DNA of 8,502 nucleotides from PUMD01 sp964599275 (GCA_964599275.1 CAZRFK010000075.1:1-8502); one strand, 5' to 3'; shown: positions 1 through 6,620, counted from the stretch's first letter. Program-made: numbers and translations. Notes: a model not told the origin generated them from the letters alone.

Positions 1-1
1 T

Positions 2-622
2 CCTAGTATGTTTTCAGATGAACACCCCGTGCTTGATCCCCTTAAAGAGTATGGAATGGCTGAACCCGCTCCAGGCATGACCATCATGCTGGGGTTGGCC
101 GTTTTTGAACAGGACCGTCTGGTGGGTTTTCTGGACAGTAATGACGCCCGGGGTTTTTTATGGGCGGTCGGCCGGGTAAAACAGACCGCCATAGAAATCC
201 CCCATCCTCAACATGATGGCGGTACTCTGGTACTGGAGACAATAAACAACACCTCAACGATCAACCCACAGGGAGATTCACCGGATAACCTCAGCATCGA
301 CCTCGAAGTAAGTATTCAATTTCAAATTGTTGAGAGCTCCCATCCGATTACCGTCAAACCACGGGCTGCAGTTGAGGAGATAGAATCATACGCAGCCCGC
401 TGCGTTGAGGAGGAAATTCGCAACTCCCTGGGCATAGTACAGAATCAGTTTGAATCCGACATCTACGGGTTTGGTCAGACTCTTTACCGGCGCAAACCCG
501 AACTGTGGTGGGAACTCGCTGATGGGTGGAATGAAAAAACCTTCCCCGAGCTCCCCGTGGATATTGATATCAAAACGAATTTAAGGGCTTCAGGTCTGAT
601 TCTAAGGGGACACCGAGAATGA
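2..622 (+). CDS. Ger(x)C family spore germination protein, C-terminal part (5' end outside window)
   Basis: This is the C-terminal domain (GerAC type) of the lipoprotein C subunit of a GerA-class nutrient germinant receptor, which sits in the inner membrane of the spore and helps trigger germination. The family signature is visible: a 'GLAVFEQDRLVGFL' segment near the start, an 'ARGFLW' strand, a 'DIYGFGQTLYRRKPELWW' segment, and the closing 'VDIDIKTNLRASGLI' strand before the stop. Family members are usually 350-400 residues, and this piece holds only about 206, so the signal peptide, lipobox and N-terminal domain should lie to the left. The frame is open to the edge with no stop before the ATG at base 8, and that ATG lacks a visible ribosome site, so it is an internal Met. 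Partner A and B subunit genes would be expected upstream (inference). The next gene is convergent, only 16 bases away. Confidence 0.88.
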   Translation, partial: PSMFSDEHPVLDPLKEYGMAEPAPGMTIMLGLAVFEQDRLVGFLDSNDARGFLWAVGRVKQTAIEIPHPQHDGGTLVLETINNTSTINPQGDSPDNLSIDLEVSIQFQIVESSHPITVKPRAAVEEIESYAARCVEEEIRNSLGIVQNQFESDIYGFGQTLYRRKPELWWELADGWNEKTFPELPVDIDIKTNLRASGLILRGHRE

Positions 623-638
623 TGATTCATCAAAACCC

Positions 639-1004
639 TCAGTCCATGAACTTCTGAATTTCAATTTTGTAACCGGCCGGATCCTGCAAAAAGAAGCAGT
701 ACACCCCGATATCTTCATGCATCTGAGGTTCTGCAGCGATCTCTACACCTTCATCTCGCAGATGTTCGTACCATGCATCCACATCATCGACAACCAGGGT
801 CAGAAGAACTGATTTTTCATCACTCACTGACATAGACCCGTGGGCCTCGTCCACCAATCCAACACAGGCCTTTTCACCTGCTTGGAATATTTTGCACCAT
901 CCCTGATCGCGTTCCAGCTGCAGTCCCAGAATATCGCGGTAAAACGGCACCACCCGATCGAGGTCTTGATAATACAAAAAAGTTATTGGGTAATCAATGC
1001 GCAC
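639..1004 (-). CDS. VOC (glyoxalase/bleomycin-resistance fold) family protein
   Basis: A 121-residue single-domain protein of the vicinal oxygen chelate superfamily. The opening 'ITFLYYQDLDRVVPFYRDILGL' pattern is the first beta-alpha unit of the fold. A second module begins at 'LLTLVVDDVDAWYEHLRDEGV' (about residues 67-88) and ends at 'FFLQDPAGYKIEIQKF', where Glu115 occupies the usual metal-ligand position. Members bind divalent metal and act as lyases, dioxygenases or drug-binding proteins. The substrate cannot be read from this sequence, so neither glyoxalase nor resistance function is claimed. I chose the GTG at 1004 because an AGAGGTGAT ribosome site lies just upstream and the VOC homology begins there. 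The in-frame ATG at 1067 would add 21 residues without a good site. The gene is convergent with the germination gene and divergent from the S9 peptidase gene. Confidence 0.85.
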   Translation of the reverse strand: MRIDYPITFLYYQDLDRVVPFYRDILGLQLERDQGWCKIFQAGEKACVGLVDEAHGSMSVSDEKSVLLTLVVDDVDAWYEHLRDEGVEIAAEPQMHEDIGVYCFFLQDPAGYKIEIQKFMD

Positions 1005-1141
1005 AATTATCACCTCTCTGAAGAACAGTTTCTGCCAAATCAGGTCGTTTCCCTCCCGACAGCTCATTGATCATTGAACCCTGCAGGAACTTCTGTTCAT
1101 ATCAAGAAGCATACTTTCTATAGAAGCCTCAAACCTGTCGG

Positions 1142-1147
1142 AAGGAG
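1142..1147 (+). promoter_or_regulatory. Ribosome binding site of the S9 peptidase gene
   Basis: AAGGAG lies 10 bases before the ATG at 1158. The 153-base divergent region between this gene and the VOC gene should carry both promoters, but no -35/-10 pair in it is convincing. It contains a tandem 7-base repeat, TCATTGA twice, at 1064-1077. Confidence 0.75.
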
Positions 1148-1157
1148 ATGAGCCACC

Positions 1158-2963
1158 ATGTCTGACCATTTTGATATTGAAAGATACCTGCGAGTGCGAA
1201 CCGCCACCAATCTCACTTTTTCGCCCGACGGCGAACGTGTGGCCTTTGTCACCGACATAACCGGAGTGCCGCAGGTGTGGAGCCTATCCCGCGAGGGAGG
1301 CTGGCCTCAACAGCTGACCTTTCACTCTGAACGAGTATCGCAGGTGAAATATTCCCCCACAGATGACGATCTCTTGCTTTACAGCATGGATGCAGGTGGG
1401 AATGAACGGATGCAGATTTTTACTGTCGATGCCGAGGGTTCCCGCAGCAGACAGCTCACAGATGAACCCGAATCCATTCACCGGTTCGGCGACTTTTCCC
1501 CGGACGGCAAAAAGATTTCCTTTGCTTCAAACCGGGAGCATCCCGCACACTTTCACATCTGGACAGCTGATATTGAAACAGGTAAAGCCGAGCCTGTTCT
1601 CAAGCGAGAGGGAAGCAACTCCCCGGCTGCCTGGGGACCAGACGGTGAATTCCTGATCGTTCGGCTGGCCCACGCCGGTTTCGATCATGATCTTTACCTG
1701 CTCGATTTATCGACTTCAGAGATAGAGCATCTGACGCCCCACGAGGGAGAAGCAGTTTATCAGTACGTGCAGATGCAGCCTGATGGTGACGGCTTTTACC
1801 TCATCAGCAATCAGGACAGAAACTTCCGGGGAGTCTTCCACTACGATTTAAGCACCAGAGAACTTTCCCCCGTTCTGGAAGTTGAAAAGGAGATTGAGGG
1901 TCTGAAGTTATCCCCTGACGGTGGTAGACTGGCCTATCTGGTTAATGATGAGGGATATTCACAGCTGTGGATTTACGACCTGAGAAGCGGTGATAAACAG
2001 CAGCTGAAGAAATTGCCGGAGGGTGTTTATGGGGTGCCGGTGTGGTCGCCGGTGCGGGATGAATTAGCCCTCACGGTCAGCGCCCCACAGCACAACAGCA
2101 ATATCTGGATTTACGATCTGCAAAATGATCGTGCCCATCAGCTGACTCATGCATCACTGGCCGGGGTTCCGCAATCCAGCCTGGTCGAACCAGAGTTAAC
2201 ACATTTTGAGAGTTTCGATGGCCTGGAGATCCCCGCCTTTTACTACCGCCCGCAGGATGTCGACCATGATGAAAAGCTGCCCGTGGTCATCGATATTCAC
2301 GGAGGCCCCGAGAGTCAGCGTAGAGTAGGATTCCGGACCACCACACAATATCTACTCAACCGGGGATTCGCCGTCCTGGAACCAAACGTACGTGGAAGCT
2401 CAGGCTATGGCCGTGAATACATCAAGCTGGACGACGTGGAAAAGAGAATGGACAGCGTAAAAGACATCCGGGCCGGTTATGACTGGTTGATATCCGAGGG
2501 AGATGCCGATCCGGACAGGATTGCCGTCATGGGTGGAAGCTACGGCGGATTTATGGTGTTGGCCTGCATAACTGAATATCCCGACCTGTGGGCAGCAGCC
2601 GTCAACCGCGTGGGAATAGCCAACTTCATAACCTTTTTGGAAAACACAGGTCCATGGCGACGCCACCTGCGTGAGGCTGAGTATGGAAGCCTGGAAGATG
2701 ATTACGAGTTTCTGGAGAGTATTTCCCCCATCCACAAGGCTGACCAGATTGAGACCCCCCTGTTTGTAATCCATGGGGCCAACGATCCCCGGGTCCCGGT
2801 GGAAGAAGCAGAACAGGTTGTCGATAATGTGAAGCAGCAGGATACTTTTGTCAGGTATCTGCGTTTTGAAGATGAGGGACACGGCATAGTCAAGCTGCCG
2901 AACAAGATTGAAGCATACCGTGAGGTTGCTGGCTTCTTTGATGAATACCTGGGTAAAAAATGA
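1158..2963 (+). CDS. S9 family serine peptidase (prolyl oligopeptidase / acylaminoacyl-peptidase type)
   Basis: A complete 601-residue enzyme that probably trims short peptides or acylated peptides in the cytoplasm; there is no signal peptide. The N-terminal 340 residues form a TolB/PD40-type beta-propeller. Seven 'SPDG'-like blade motifs can be counted, near residues 21, 65, 113, 158, 207, 251 and 296, each followed by a strand ending in an 'IWxxD'-like or related pattern. The C-terminal alpha/beta-hydrolase domain begins near residue 350. It has the oxyanion 'HGGP' motif (381-384), the 'VRGSSGYGREY' segment, the nucleophile Ser461 in GGSYGG, Asp543 in 'GANDPRVP' and His575 in 'DEGHG'. The triad and order match family S9, closest to subfamily S9C by motif style; exact substrate preference is unknown. 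Size fits a typical bacterial acylaminoacyl peptidase. Many Asp and Glu residues make the protein look acidic. Monocistronic, with a strong hairpin after the stop. Confidence 0.93.
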   Translation: MSDHFDIERYLRVRTATNLTFSPDGERVAFVTDITGVPQVWSLSREGGWPQQLTFHSERVSQVKYSPTDDDLLLYSMDAGGNERMQIFTVDAEGSRSRQLTDEPESIHRFGDFSPDGKKISFASNREHPAHFHIWTADIETGKAEPVLKREGSNSPAAWGPDGEFLIVRLAHAGFDHDLYLLDLSTSEIEHLTPHEGEAVYQYVQMQPDGDGFYLISNQDRNFRGVFHYDLSTRELSPVLEVEKEIEGLKLSPDGGRLAYLVNDEGYSQLWIYDLRSGDKQQLKKLPEGVYGVPVWSPVRDELALTVSAPQHNSNIWIYDLQNDRAHQLTHASLAGVPQSSLVEPELTHFESFDGLEIPAFYYRPQDVDHDEKLPVVIDIHGGPESQRRVGFRTTTQYLLNRGFAVLEPNVRGSSGYGREYIKLDDVEKRMDSVKDIRAGYDWLISEGDADPDRIAVMGGSYGGFMVLACITEYPDLWAAAVNRVGIANFITFLENTGPWRRHLREAEYGSLEDDYEFLESISPIHKADQIETPLFVIHGANDPRVPVEEAEQVVDNVKQQDTFVRYLRFEDEGHGIVKLPNKIEAYREVAGFFDEYLGKK

Positions 2964-2977
2964 GCTGATATTCACGA

Positions 2978-3019
2978 AACTTCAGGGGCCGGATGCTCAG
3001 CAGTCCGGGCCCTGAAGTT
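2978..3019. terminator. Long hairpin between convergent genes, probable bidirectional terminator
   Basis: Arms AACTTCAGGGGCCGGA (2978-2993) and TCCGGGCCCTGAAGTT (3004-3019) pair over 16 positions with one mismatch, around a 10-base loop whose TGC/GCA ends could extend the stem. It starts 15 bases after the S9 peptidase stop and ends 11 bases before the stop of the opposite-strand hydrolase, the expected place for a shared terminator. There is no T-run downstream on the plus strand and only TTT on the minus strand, so termination may be inefficient or factor-aided. Confidence 0.7.
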
Positions 3020-3029
3020 ATGGCCCAAA

Positions 3030-3725
3030 TTAAACGTCAGTGCATTCTCCCGGCTGCAGTACGCTCACTCCAACTTCCGGAGAATGCTTCTTGACCAGGC
3101 TTTCGAATAATTCCGCATCTGGTTCCAAAACCTCAAAGGTTCCATAGTGCATGGGAATCACTTTATCCGGCCTGAGCAAACTGACCGCGTGAGCTGCCTG
3201 CTCCGAATCCATCACGTAAGCACTACCAGTAGGCAGAAGTGCCAGATTTATGTCATACAAATCTCCCAGCGTTTCCATAGTGGCAAAGACCCCGGTATCT
3301 CCAGCGTGGTAGATCCGGTTTCCTGCTTCAGTTTTGAGTATGAAGCCGCATGGAAAACCCGCTGAACTGGAATGGAATGCCTGTACCATGGTGATCGATA
3401 AACCATCAAACTCGACAGTCCCACCGATATTCATTCCCGGCAAAAAAGCATCACTGCTAATACCAAACTCTTCTCCCAGATATGCCTGCAGTTCCGGCTG
3501 AGCTGCCAAAACCGCCCCACACTCCTCGACTAAATGTTTAACATCGTTTGGACCGTGATCATCATGGTCATGGCTGATCAGGACAAGGTCGACATCCTCG
3601 AATTCTTCAGCATCAATCGGACAGACGGGATTCCCGGAAATCCACGGGTCAAACAGAACGGTCTTCCCTTCCGAGGTCTCCAGATGAAAGCCCGAATGGC
3701 CTAAATATTTGATCCTGTCGGTCAA
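3030..3725 (-). CDS. UPF0173 family metal-dependent hydrolase (metallo-beta-lactamase fold)
   Basis: A complete cytoplasmic metallo-beta-lactamase-fold protein of 231 residues, the normal length for UPF0173 (the YtkL group). Visible landmarks are the opening 'IKYLGHSGFHLE', 'DPWISGNP', the metal motif H52-x-H54-x-D56-H57 in 'SHDHDDHG', His118 in 'QAFHSS', the 'YHAGDTG' segment with Asp143, and the last metal histidine His193 in 'IPMHYGTF'. This ligand set suits a two-metal active site. The family's physiological substrate is not established. I chose the TTG at 3725 because CACCCCC on the plus strand (3732-3738) reads as GGGGGTG on the coding strand, a good ribosome site six bases before it; the protein then begins a few residues ahead of the first beta-strand, as in relatives. 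A TTG five codons further upstream has no such site. Convergent with the S9 peptidase gene and divergent from the capA-like gene. Confidence 0.92.
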   Translation of the reverse strand: MTDRIKYLGHSGFHLETSEGKTVLFDPWISGNPVCPIDAEEFEDVDLVLISHDHDDHGPNDVKHLVEECGAVLAAQPELQAYLGEEFGISSDAFLPGMNIGGTVEFDGLSITMVQAFHSSSAGFPCGFILKTEAGNRIYHAGDTGVFATMETLGDLYDINLALLPTGSAYVMDSEQAAHAVSLLRPDKVIPMHYGTFEVLEPDAELFESLVKKHSPEVGVSVLQPGECTDV

Positions 3726-3749
3726 TGAAAACACCCCCAATTTATGATA

Positions 3750-3778
3750 GTTGTAAAAGTAAAACTACCCCAGCTCAA
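3750..3778 (-). promoter_or_regulatory. Possible sigma-A promoter of the UPF0173 hydrolase gene
   Basis: On the minus strand, TTGAGC (3778-3773) and TACAAC (3755-3750) are separated by 17 bases. Each hexamer matches consensus at four of six positions. Transcription would start around 3743, giving a leader of about 18 bases that just includes the ribosome site. Plausible by position, weak by sequence. Confidence 0.35.
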
Positions 3779-3920
3779 CTTTAATACTTAATATGCGGCA
3801 TTGCAAACACCACAATACATTACAGATATGCAATAATAAGCACCAAATGAGGTAAGCTGTTGGAAGGAATGTACGTGGGGTGCCGGAAAATAAATAAAAA
3901 AGACAGGTCAACTGCATTCT

Positions 3921-3935
3921 TTCATTTTAAATGAA
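3921..3935. repeat. 15-base dyad directly upstream of the capA-like gene
   Basis: TTCATTT and AAATGAA flank a single T, giving perfect seven-base arms. The dyad sits three bases before the GGGAG ribosome site of the TTG-started capA-like gene. It could be an operator or a translational control hairpin, but its A+T-rich composition also permits a chance palindrome. Another small inverted pair, ATTGCA (3800-3805) and TGCAAT (3829-3834), lies further upstream. I could not find a convincing promoter between 3741 and 3952. Confidence 0.35.
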
Positions 3936-3938
3936 TTT

Positions 3939-3943
3939 GGGAG
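3939..3943 (+). promoter_or_regulatory. Ribosome binding site that fixes the TTG start of the capA-like gene
   Basis: GGGAG ends nine bases before TTG 3953. The nearby ATG at 3931 is out of frame with the CapA reading frame and precedes this site, so TTG is the best start. Confidence 0.6.
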
Positions 3944-3952
3944 CTGATTTCC

Positions 3953-5287
3953 TTGGAGCACCTACTAAAATTCACCGCAACCGGTGATTGTATAATTTCT
4001 CGCAGGCTTCACCACGATAGCAGGCCAGACTTTGAGCCACTGGTCAACCTTATAAAACAGGCCAATGCATCCTTTGCCAATGTGGAACTCGTTACGCCGG
4101 GGAAGCCGCGCATTCCATCATCTGAATACGGGGGTATCCACCTGGCCATGCCGCCTTTTGTTCTGGATGAGTTGAACAAGACGGGATTCAATCTTTTCAA
4201 CCTGGCTCATAATCATGCCCTCGATTTTCACATACCCGGCCTGGTTGACACCATGGAGGAATTGAAAAATAGGGATATGACTTTCGCTGGAGTCGGCAGG
4301 AATCTGGGGCAGGCCCGTTCGCCTAGATACCTGGACATCCCCGCAGGTAGAGTAGCTCTGATAGCTGCCACCTCCTCCTTTACAGCTGGAGCCCGGGCAG
4401 GAGCAAAACGGACCGATTTTGAGGGCAGGCCCGGAGTGAATCCGCTGCGCTTTAAGAAACAGTATGTGGTAACAGAGAAGCAGATGAGTCAATTGCAGCA
4501 AATAGACGAGGCAATGGGCACCAATGAAACCCGCAAGAGACGTCGCGATTTCGGCCTGCCTCCTCAAGATCAACCGGATACTTACAAATTCCTTGAGCGG
4601 CCGTTCGTCATCGGTGATGAGCCTGATGTTCGGACCACCCCAAACCAGAAAGACGTGGAAGCCATATGCTGCTGGATTGATGACGCTTCCCGCCAGGCAG
4701 ACTTTGTCGTCATGAGCCTACACTGTCATCAGGGGCCCGCGGATGGAACAAATGATGACCAGCCGGCGGAATTTATTATTGAATCAGCCCGCGCATTTAT
4801 AGATGCTGGAGCTGACGTTTTTGTTGGGCACGGACCACATATGCTGCGTGGTATCGAGATTTACAAGGGCAAACCCATATTCTATTCTCTCGGTAATTTT
4901 ATGTTCATGTGCGAAAACATCGAACAGCTGCCGATGGATATGTATGAACGCTATCATCTTTCAGAGACAGACACCCCAGCAGACGTATTTGACTTCGAAA
5001 GCAGTGATGAGGCTGGTAAACCAAAGGCTTTCCACGCCGATGAACGTTTCTGGGAAACCATCCTGCCCGTTTGCACCTTTCACAAAAGAAAACTTACTAA
5101 AATTGACATGTTCCCGGTCACCTTGCAGCTGAACAAACCACGTACCCAGCGGGGAGCTCCCGTTGTCGCTGATAAAAATCATGCCGAGAAAATTTTCGAA
5201 AACCTCATTGAAGTCTCAGCCGAATTCGCAACCGACATCCAGCTGGTGGAGCATGATGATACTATAAAAGGCCGGATCAGACTGTAG
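3953..5287 (+). CDS. CapA family protein (PGA_cap, metallophosphoesterase-like fold), no signal peptide
   Basis: A complete 444-residue protein related to CapA of poly-gamma-glutamate capsule synthesis. The fold's conserved blocks appear in order: 'TGDCIISRR' with Gly11-Asp12, 'ANASFANVELVTPG' with Asn43 and Glu45, 'NLAHNHALDF' (83-92), 'FAGVGRNLGQAR' (111-122), 'VALIAATSSF' (134-143), 'VMSLHCHQGP' with His257 and His259, and 'VGHGPHMLRGIEIYKGKPIFYSLGN' with His293 and His296. These Asp, Asn and His positions resemble a calcineurin-like metal centre. Capsule CapA proteins are membrane-anchored and outside the cell, whereas this one has no signal or membrane segment and should be cytoplasmic. 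No capB, capC or other capsule gene is in the window, so a role in capsule synthesis is not supported. The start is TTG at 3953, with GGGAG nine bases before it; no in-frame ATG lies nearby. Residues about 145-235, including 'GRPGVNPLRF', form an insert relative to minimal CapA domains. Confidence 0.85.
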   Translation: MEHLLKFTATGDCIISRRLHHDSRPDFEPLVNLIKQANASFANVELVTPGKPRIPSSEYGGIHLAMPPFVLDELNKTGFNLFNLAHNHALDFHIPGLVDTMEELKNRDMTFAGVGRNLGQARSPRYLDIPAGRVALIAATSSFTAGARAGAKRTDFEGRPGVNPLRFKKQYVVTEKQMSQLQQIDEAMGTNETRKRRRDFGLPPQDQPDTYKFLERPFVIGDEPDVRTTPNQKDVEAICCWIDDASRQADFVVMSLHCHQGPADGTNDDQPAEFIIESARAFIDAGADVFVGHGPHMLRGIEIYKGKPIFYSLGNFMFMCENIEQLPMDMYERYHLSETDTPADVFDFESSDEAGKPKAFHADERFWETILPVCTFHKRKLTKIDMFPVTLQLNKPRTQRGAPVVADKNHAEKIFENLIEVSAEFATDIQLVEHDDTIKGRIRL

Positions 5288-5318
5288 ATTTATAACTCGT
5301 ATCTTTAGGTGGAACAAA

Positions 5319-5360
5319 TTGAATGCAGCTGTACCACACCTGTACCTGATACGTGCTTAA
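5319..5360 (+). CDS. Possible 13-codon small ORF (speculative leader peptide)
   Basis: A TTG at 5319 opens a 13-codon frame (MNAAVPHLYLIRA) ending in TAA at 5358-5360. AGGTGG at 5307-5312 gives a ribosome site with six-base spacing, comparable to that of the established TTG-started hydrolase gene. The stop lies one base before the palindrome GGGACGTCCC, an arrangement that resembles a leader peptide next to a hairpin. No residue run such as repeated Trp or His suggests amino-acid attenuation, and the strong promoter-like box of the next gene lies downstream. It may well be chance. Confidence 0.2.
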   Translation: MNAAVPHLYLIRA

Positions 5361-5431
5361 AGGGACGTCCCAGCATCTGTACTGATGTTTAGAAGTAGAC
5401 TCCTTTACCACATGAAACGCAGACCTGATAC
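5329..5431. repeat. Cluster of short direct repeats and a palindrome between capA-like and membrane-protein genes
   Basis: CTGTAC occurs three times (5329-5334, 5340-5345, 5377-5382); the first two are part of CTGTACC repeats 11 bases apart, about one helical turn. ACCTGATAC occurs twice (5344-5352, 5423-5431). GGGACGTCCC at 5362-5371 is a perfect 10-base palindrome, extendable through TGCT (5354-5357) and AGCA (5372-5375) if four bases bulge. Such spacing would suit a transcription factor site upstream of the next gene, but no regulator is identified. There is no T-run, so it is a poor intrinsic terminator for the capA-like gene. Confidence 0.4.
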
Positions 5432-5439
5432 AATTAATT

Positions 5440-5469
5440 TTATCCAGCAGCTGCGATACACCTTATAAT
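5440..5469 (+). promoter_or_regulatory. Probable sigma-A promoter of the membrane protein gene
   Basis: A perfect TATAAT at 5464-5469 is preceded, at 17-18 base spacing, only by weak -35 hexamers (TTATCC at 5440 or TATCCA at 5441, three matches each). Transcription would begin near 5476, placing the strong ribosome site close to the 5' end of the message. A poor -35 next to a perfect -10 may mean activator dependence. Confidence 0.5.
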
Positions 5470-5483
5470 GGGCAACAAGAGAA

Positions 5484-5492
5484 GGGGGGAGG
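5484..5492 (+). promoter_or_regulatory. Unusually strong ribosome binding site
   Basis: GGGGGGAGG lies three bases before the ATG at 5496, with the GGAGG core at 5488-5492. The run of G makes several pairing registers with 16S rRNA possible, so the effective spacing can vary. It supports the ATG start and suggests good translation. Confidence 0.7.
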
Positions 5493-5495
5493 CAG

Positions 5496-6089
5496 ATGAT
5501 ACCAAAAATTAGACGGCTGTCAGAAAAATACGTCATCTATCTGCTGATCTTTGGTATGATCAGCTTATTGTTGAACATCTACCTGCTGAATACAGTGAGG
5601 CAAACCAACATCCAGCAGGCTGAAACTCAGGAGATACTTTTATATAATTCCTCCATACTGATGTCGCGGTGCGGAAAACGAATACAAGATGCGGTGCGCG
5701 GCGATATTTCTGTGAATACTGCTGCACAAAAAGTCTACAACCTCATCTTTGCATACCGCATGAAGATGCATCTGGCCGGCAATCAGATACCAGAGGAAAA
5801 AACCCAGTTTTTTATGGATGTGGGAGGAGCAATACGGGCAGTATTGATGCAAAAAGCCCAGCAGCAGGACCCCGATATGCAGGTAGTGGAAAAAATGGGT
5901 CAAGCAGCTGATATTACAGCCCATAAAATGAGCCGTATGTCTGTAAAACTTCAGCGCAGGCGCAGTGAGTTTGGTATAGATCCACCCAACCTGGATCGCC
6001 TGTACAAGCAAACGAAAGATGACATCATATCATCACTCAGCGATCTGGGAGCTTGGCAGCACATGCAGTTTCATTTCCAGAACGAATGA
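5496..6089 (+). CDS. Unrecognised single-pass membrane protein with helical outer domain
   Basis: I do not recognise this 197-residue protein. It starts with a short basic stretch (Lys4, Arg6, Arg7, Lys11), followed by one hydrophobic segment at about residues 12-34 ('YVIYLLIFGMISLLLNIYLL') that should act as an uncleaved signal anchor and leave the rest outside the cytoplasmic membrane. The remaining 160 residues look almost wholly helical, rich in Gln, Met and Lys, with no Cys apart from Cys59, and no catalytic motif. The topology, an N-terminal helix leading into a helical bundle, recalls the sensor part of chemoreceptors or histidine kinases, but there is no second membrane helix, HAMP or signalling domain. 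It could be a stand-alone binding or anchor protein. The start is firm: a strong ribosome site and TATAAT box precede it. Gene density and codon use look like the neighbours, so it is probably real. Convergent with queT. Confidence 0.75.
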   Translation: MIPKIRRLSEKYVIYLLIFGMISLLLNIYLLNTVRQTNIQQAETQEILLYNSSILMSRCGKRIQDAVRGDISVNTAAQKVYNLIFAYRMKMHLAGNQIPEEKTQFFMDVGGAIRAVLMQKAQQQDPDMQVVEKMGQAADITAHKMSRMSVKLQRRRSEFGIDPPNLDRLYKQTKDDIISSLSDLGAWQHMQFHFQNE

Positions 6090-6132
6090 TAAATGCCTAC
6101 AATGGCAGAATACTGGCGCTTTTTCCATTCGT
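6082..6132. repeat. Imperfect inverted repeat between convergent genes, weak terminator candidate
   Basis: ACGAATG (6082-6088, within the end of the membrane protein gene) and CATTCGT (6126-6132) are inverted copies around a 37-base interior that includes TGCC/GGCA and a TTTTT run at 6120-6124. It occupies the 57-base space between two convergent genes, where termination is needed, but the stem is too loose to call confidently. Confidence 0.25.
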
Positions 6133-6146
6133 CATTGAAATCGATA

Positions 6147-6620
6147 TCAATCAACCAACTCGGTATGCTGTCGCAGATAAGGTATTAAAACGCTCATAAG
6201 AGGTAATCCCACCATCCACACTGCAACAAACTGTCCCGCTCCTACACTCAAGGCTGTGGGCCAGTAGGGGAGGTTCAATACATAACTCAGAATGGCCGCG
6301 ACTCCCAGTGCATTTAATAATACCGGCCATATTGCACCAACCCATCGATTTGGAGAGCTGGCTGTCAAAAAGCCCGCAATGAGAGTAATTAAACTTCCGC
6401 CTATGATATCAACTATGCCCAACGGACCCAACGCATTAGCAAAAGCAACTCCAATCCACAGCGAAACCGCAGCCCACGGACCAAAATAAAAAGGCAGAAG
6501 CGTCAGCGCCTCTGCCAGCCTCACCTGCACAGCCCCATACGAGATTGGCGACAGACCTACGGTTATGACAAAATAAACTGCGGCCAGAATGGCTGTTCTG
6601 CTTATTTTCTTAGTGTTCAT
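6147..6620 (-). CDS. queT: QueT family queuosine-precursor transporter (ECF S component)
   Basis: A complete 157-residue integral membrane protein of the QueT family, the substrate-binding subunit of an energy-coupling-factor transporter thought to import a precursor of the tRNA nucleoside queuosine (preQ1 or queuine). The family's characteristic segment 'SPISYGAVQVRLAEALTLLPF' lies at about residues 24-44, and 'GIVDIIGGSLITLIAG' follows near 68-83. About five or six hydrophobic helices span the protein, and length is normal for the family. The ATP-binding and transmembrane EcfA/EcfT parts are not in this window and are probably shared and encoded elsewhere. The ATG at 6620 is preceded on the coding strand by a GAAGGAAAGGG purine stretch. 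The gene is alone, convergent with the membrane protein gene and divergent from the acyl-CoA ligase gene across about 500 bases. Family assignment is firm; exact substrate is from family knowledge. Confidence 0.9.
   Translation of the reverse strand: MNTKKISRTAILAAVYFVITVGLSPISYGAVQVRLAEALTLLPFYFGPWAAVSLWIGVAFANALGPLGIVDIIGGSLITLIAGFLTASSPNRWVGAIWPVLLNALGVAAILSYVLNLPYWPTALSVGAGQFVAVWMVGLPLMSVLIPYLRQHTELVD

Noticed and set aside
8..10. ATG at base 8 as the start of the germination gene
   Set aside because: The frame is open to the window edge, no ribosome site is visible, and the protein would contain only the C-terminal domain of the Ger(x)C family.
1065..1067. Upstream ATG start for the VOC gene
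   Set aside because: It lacks a ribosome site and adds 21 residues outside the conserved fold, whereas GTG 1004 has AGAGGTGAT at good spacing.
2400..2975. 191-codon open frame on the minus strand opposite the S9 peptidase catalytic domain
   Set aside because: It lies fully over the conserved catalytic triad region of the real gene and runs through the downstream hairpin.
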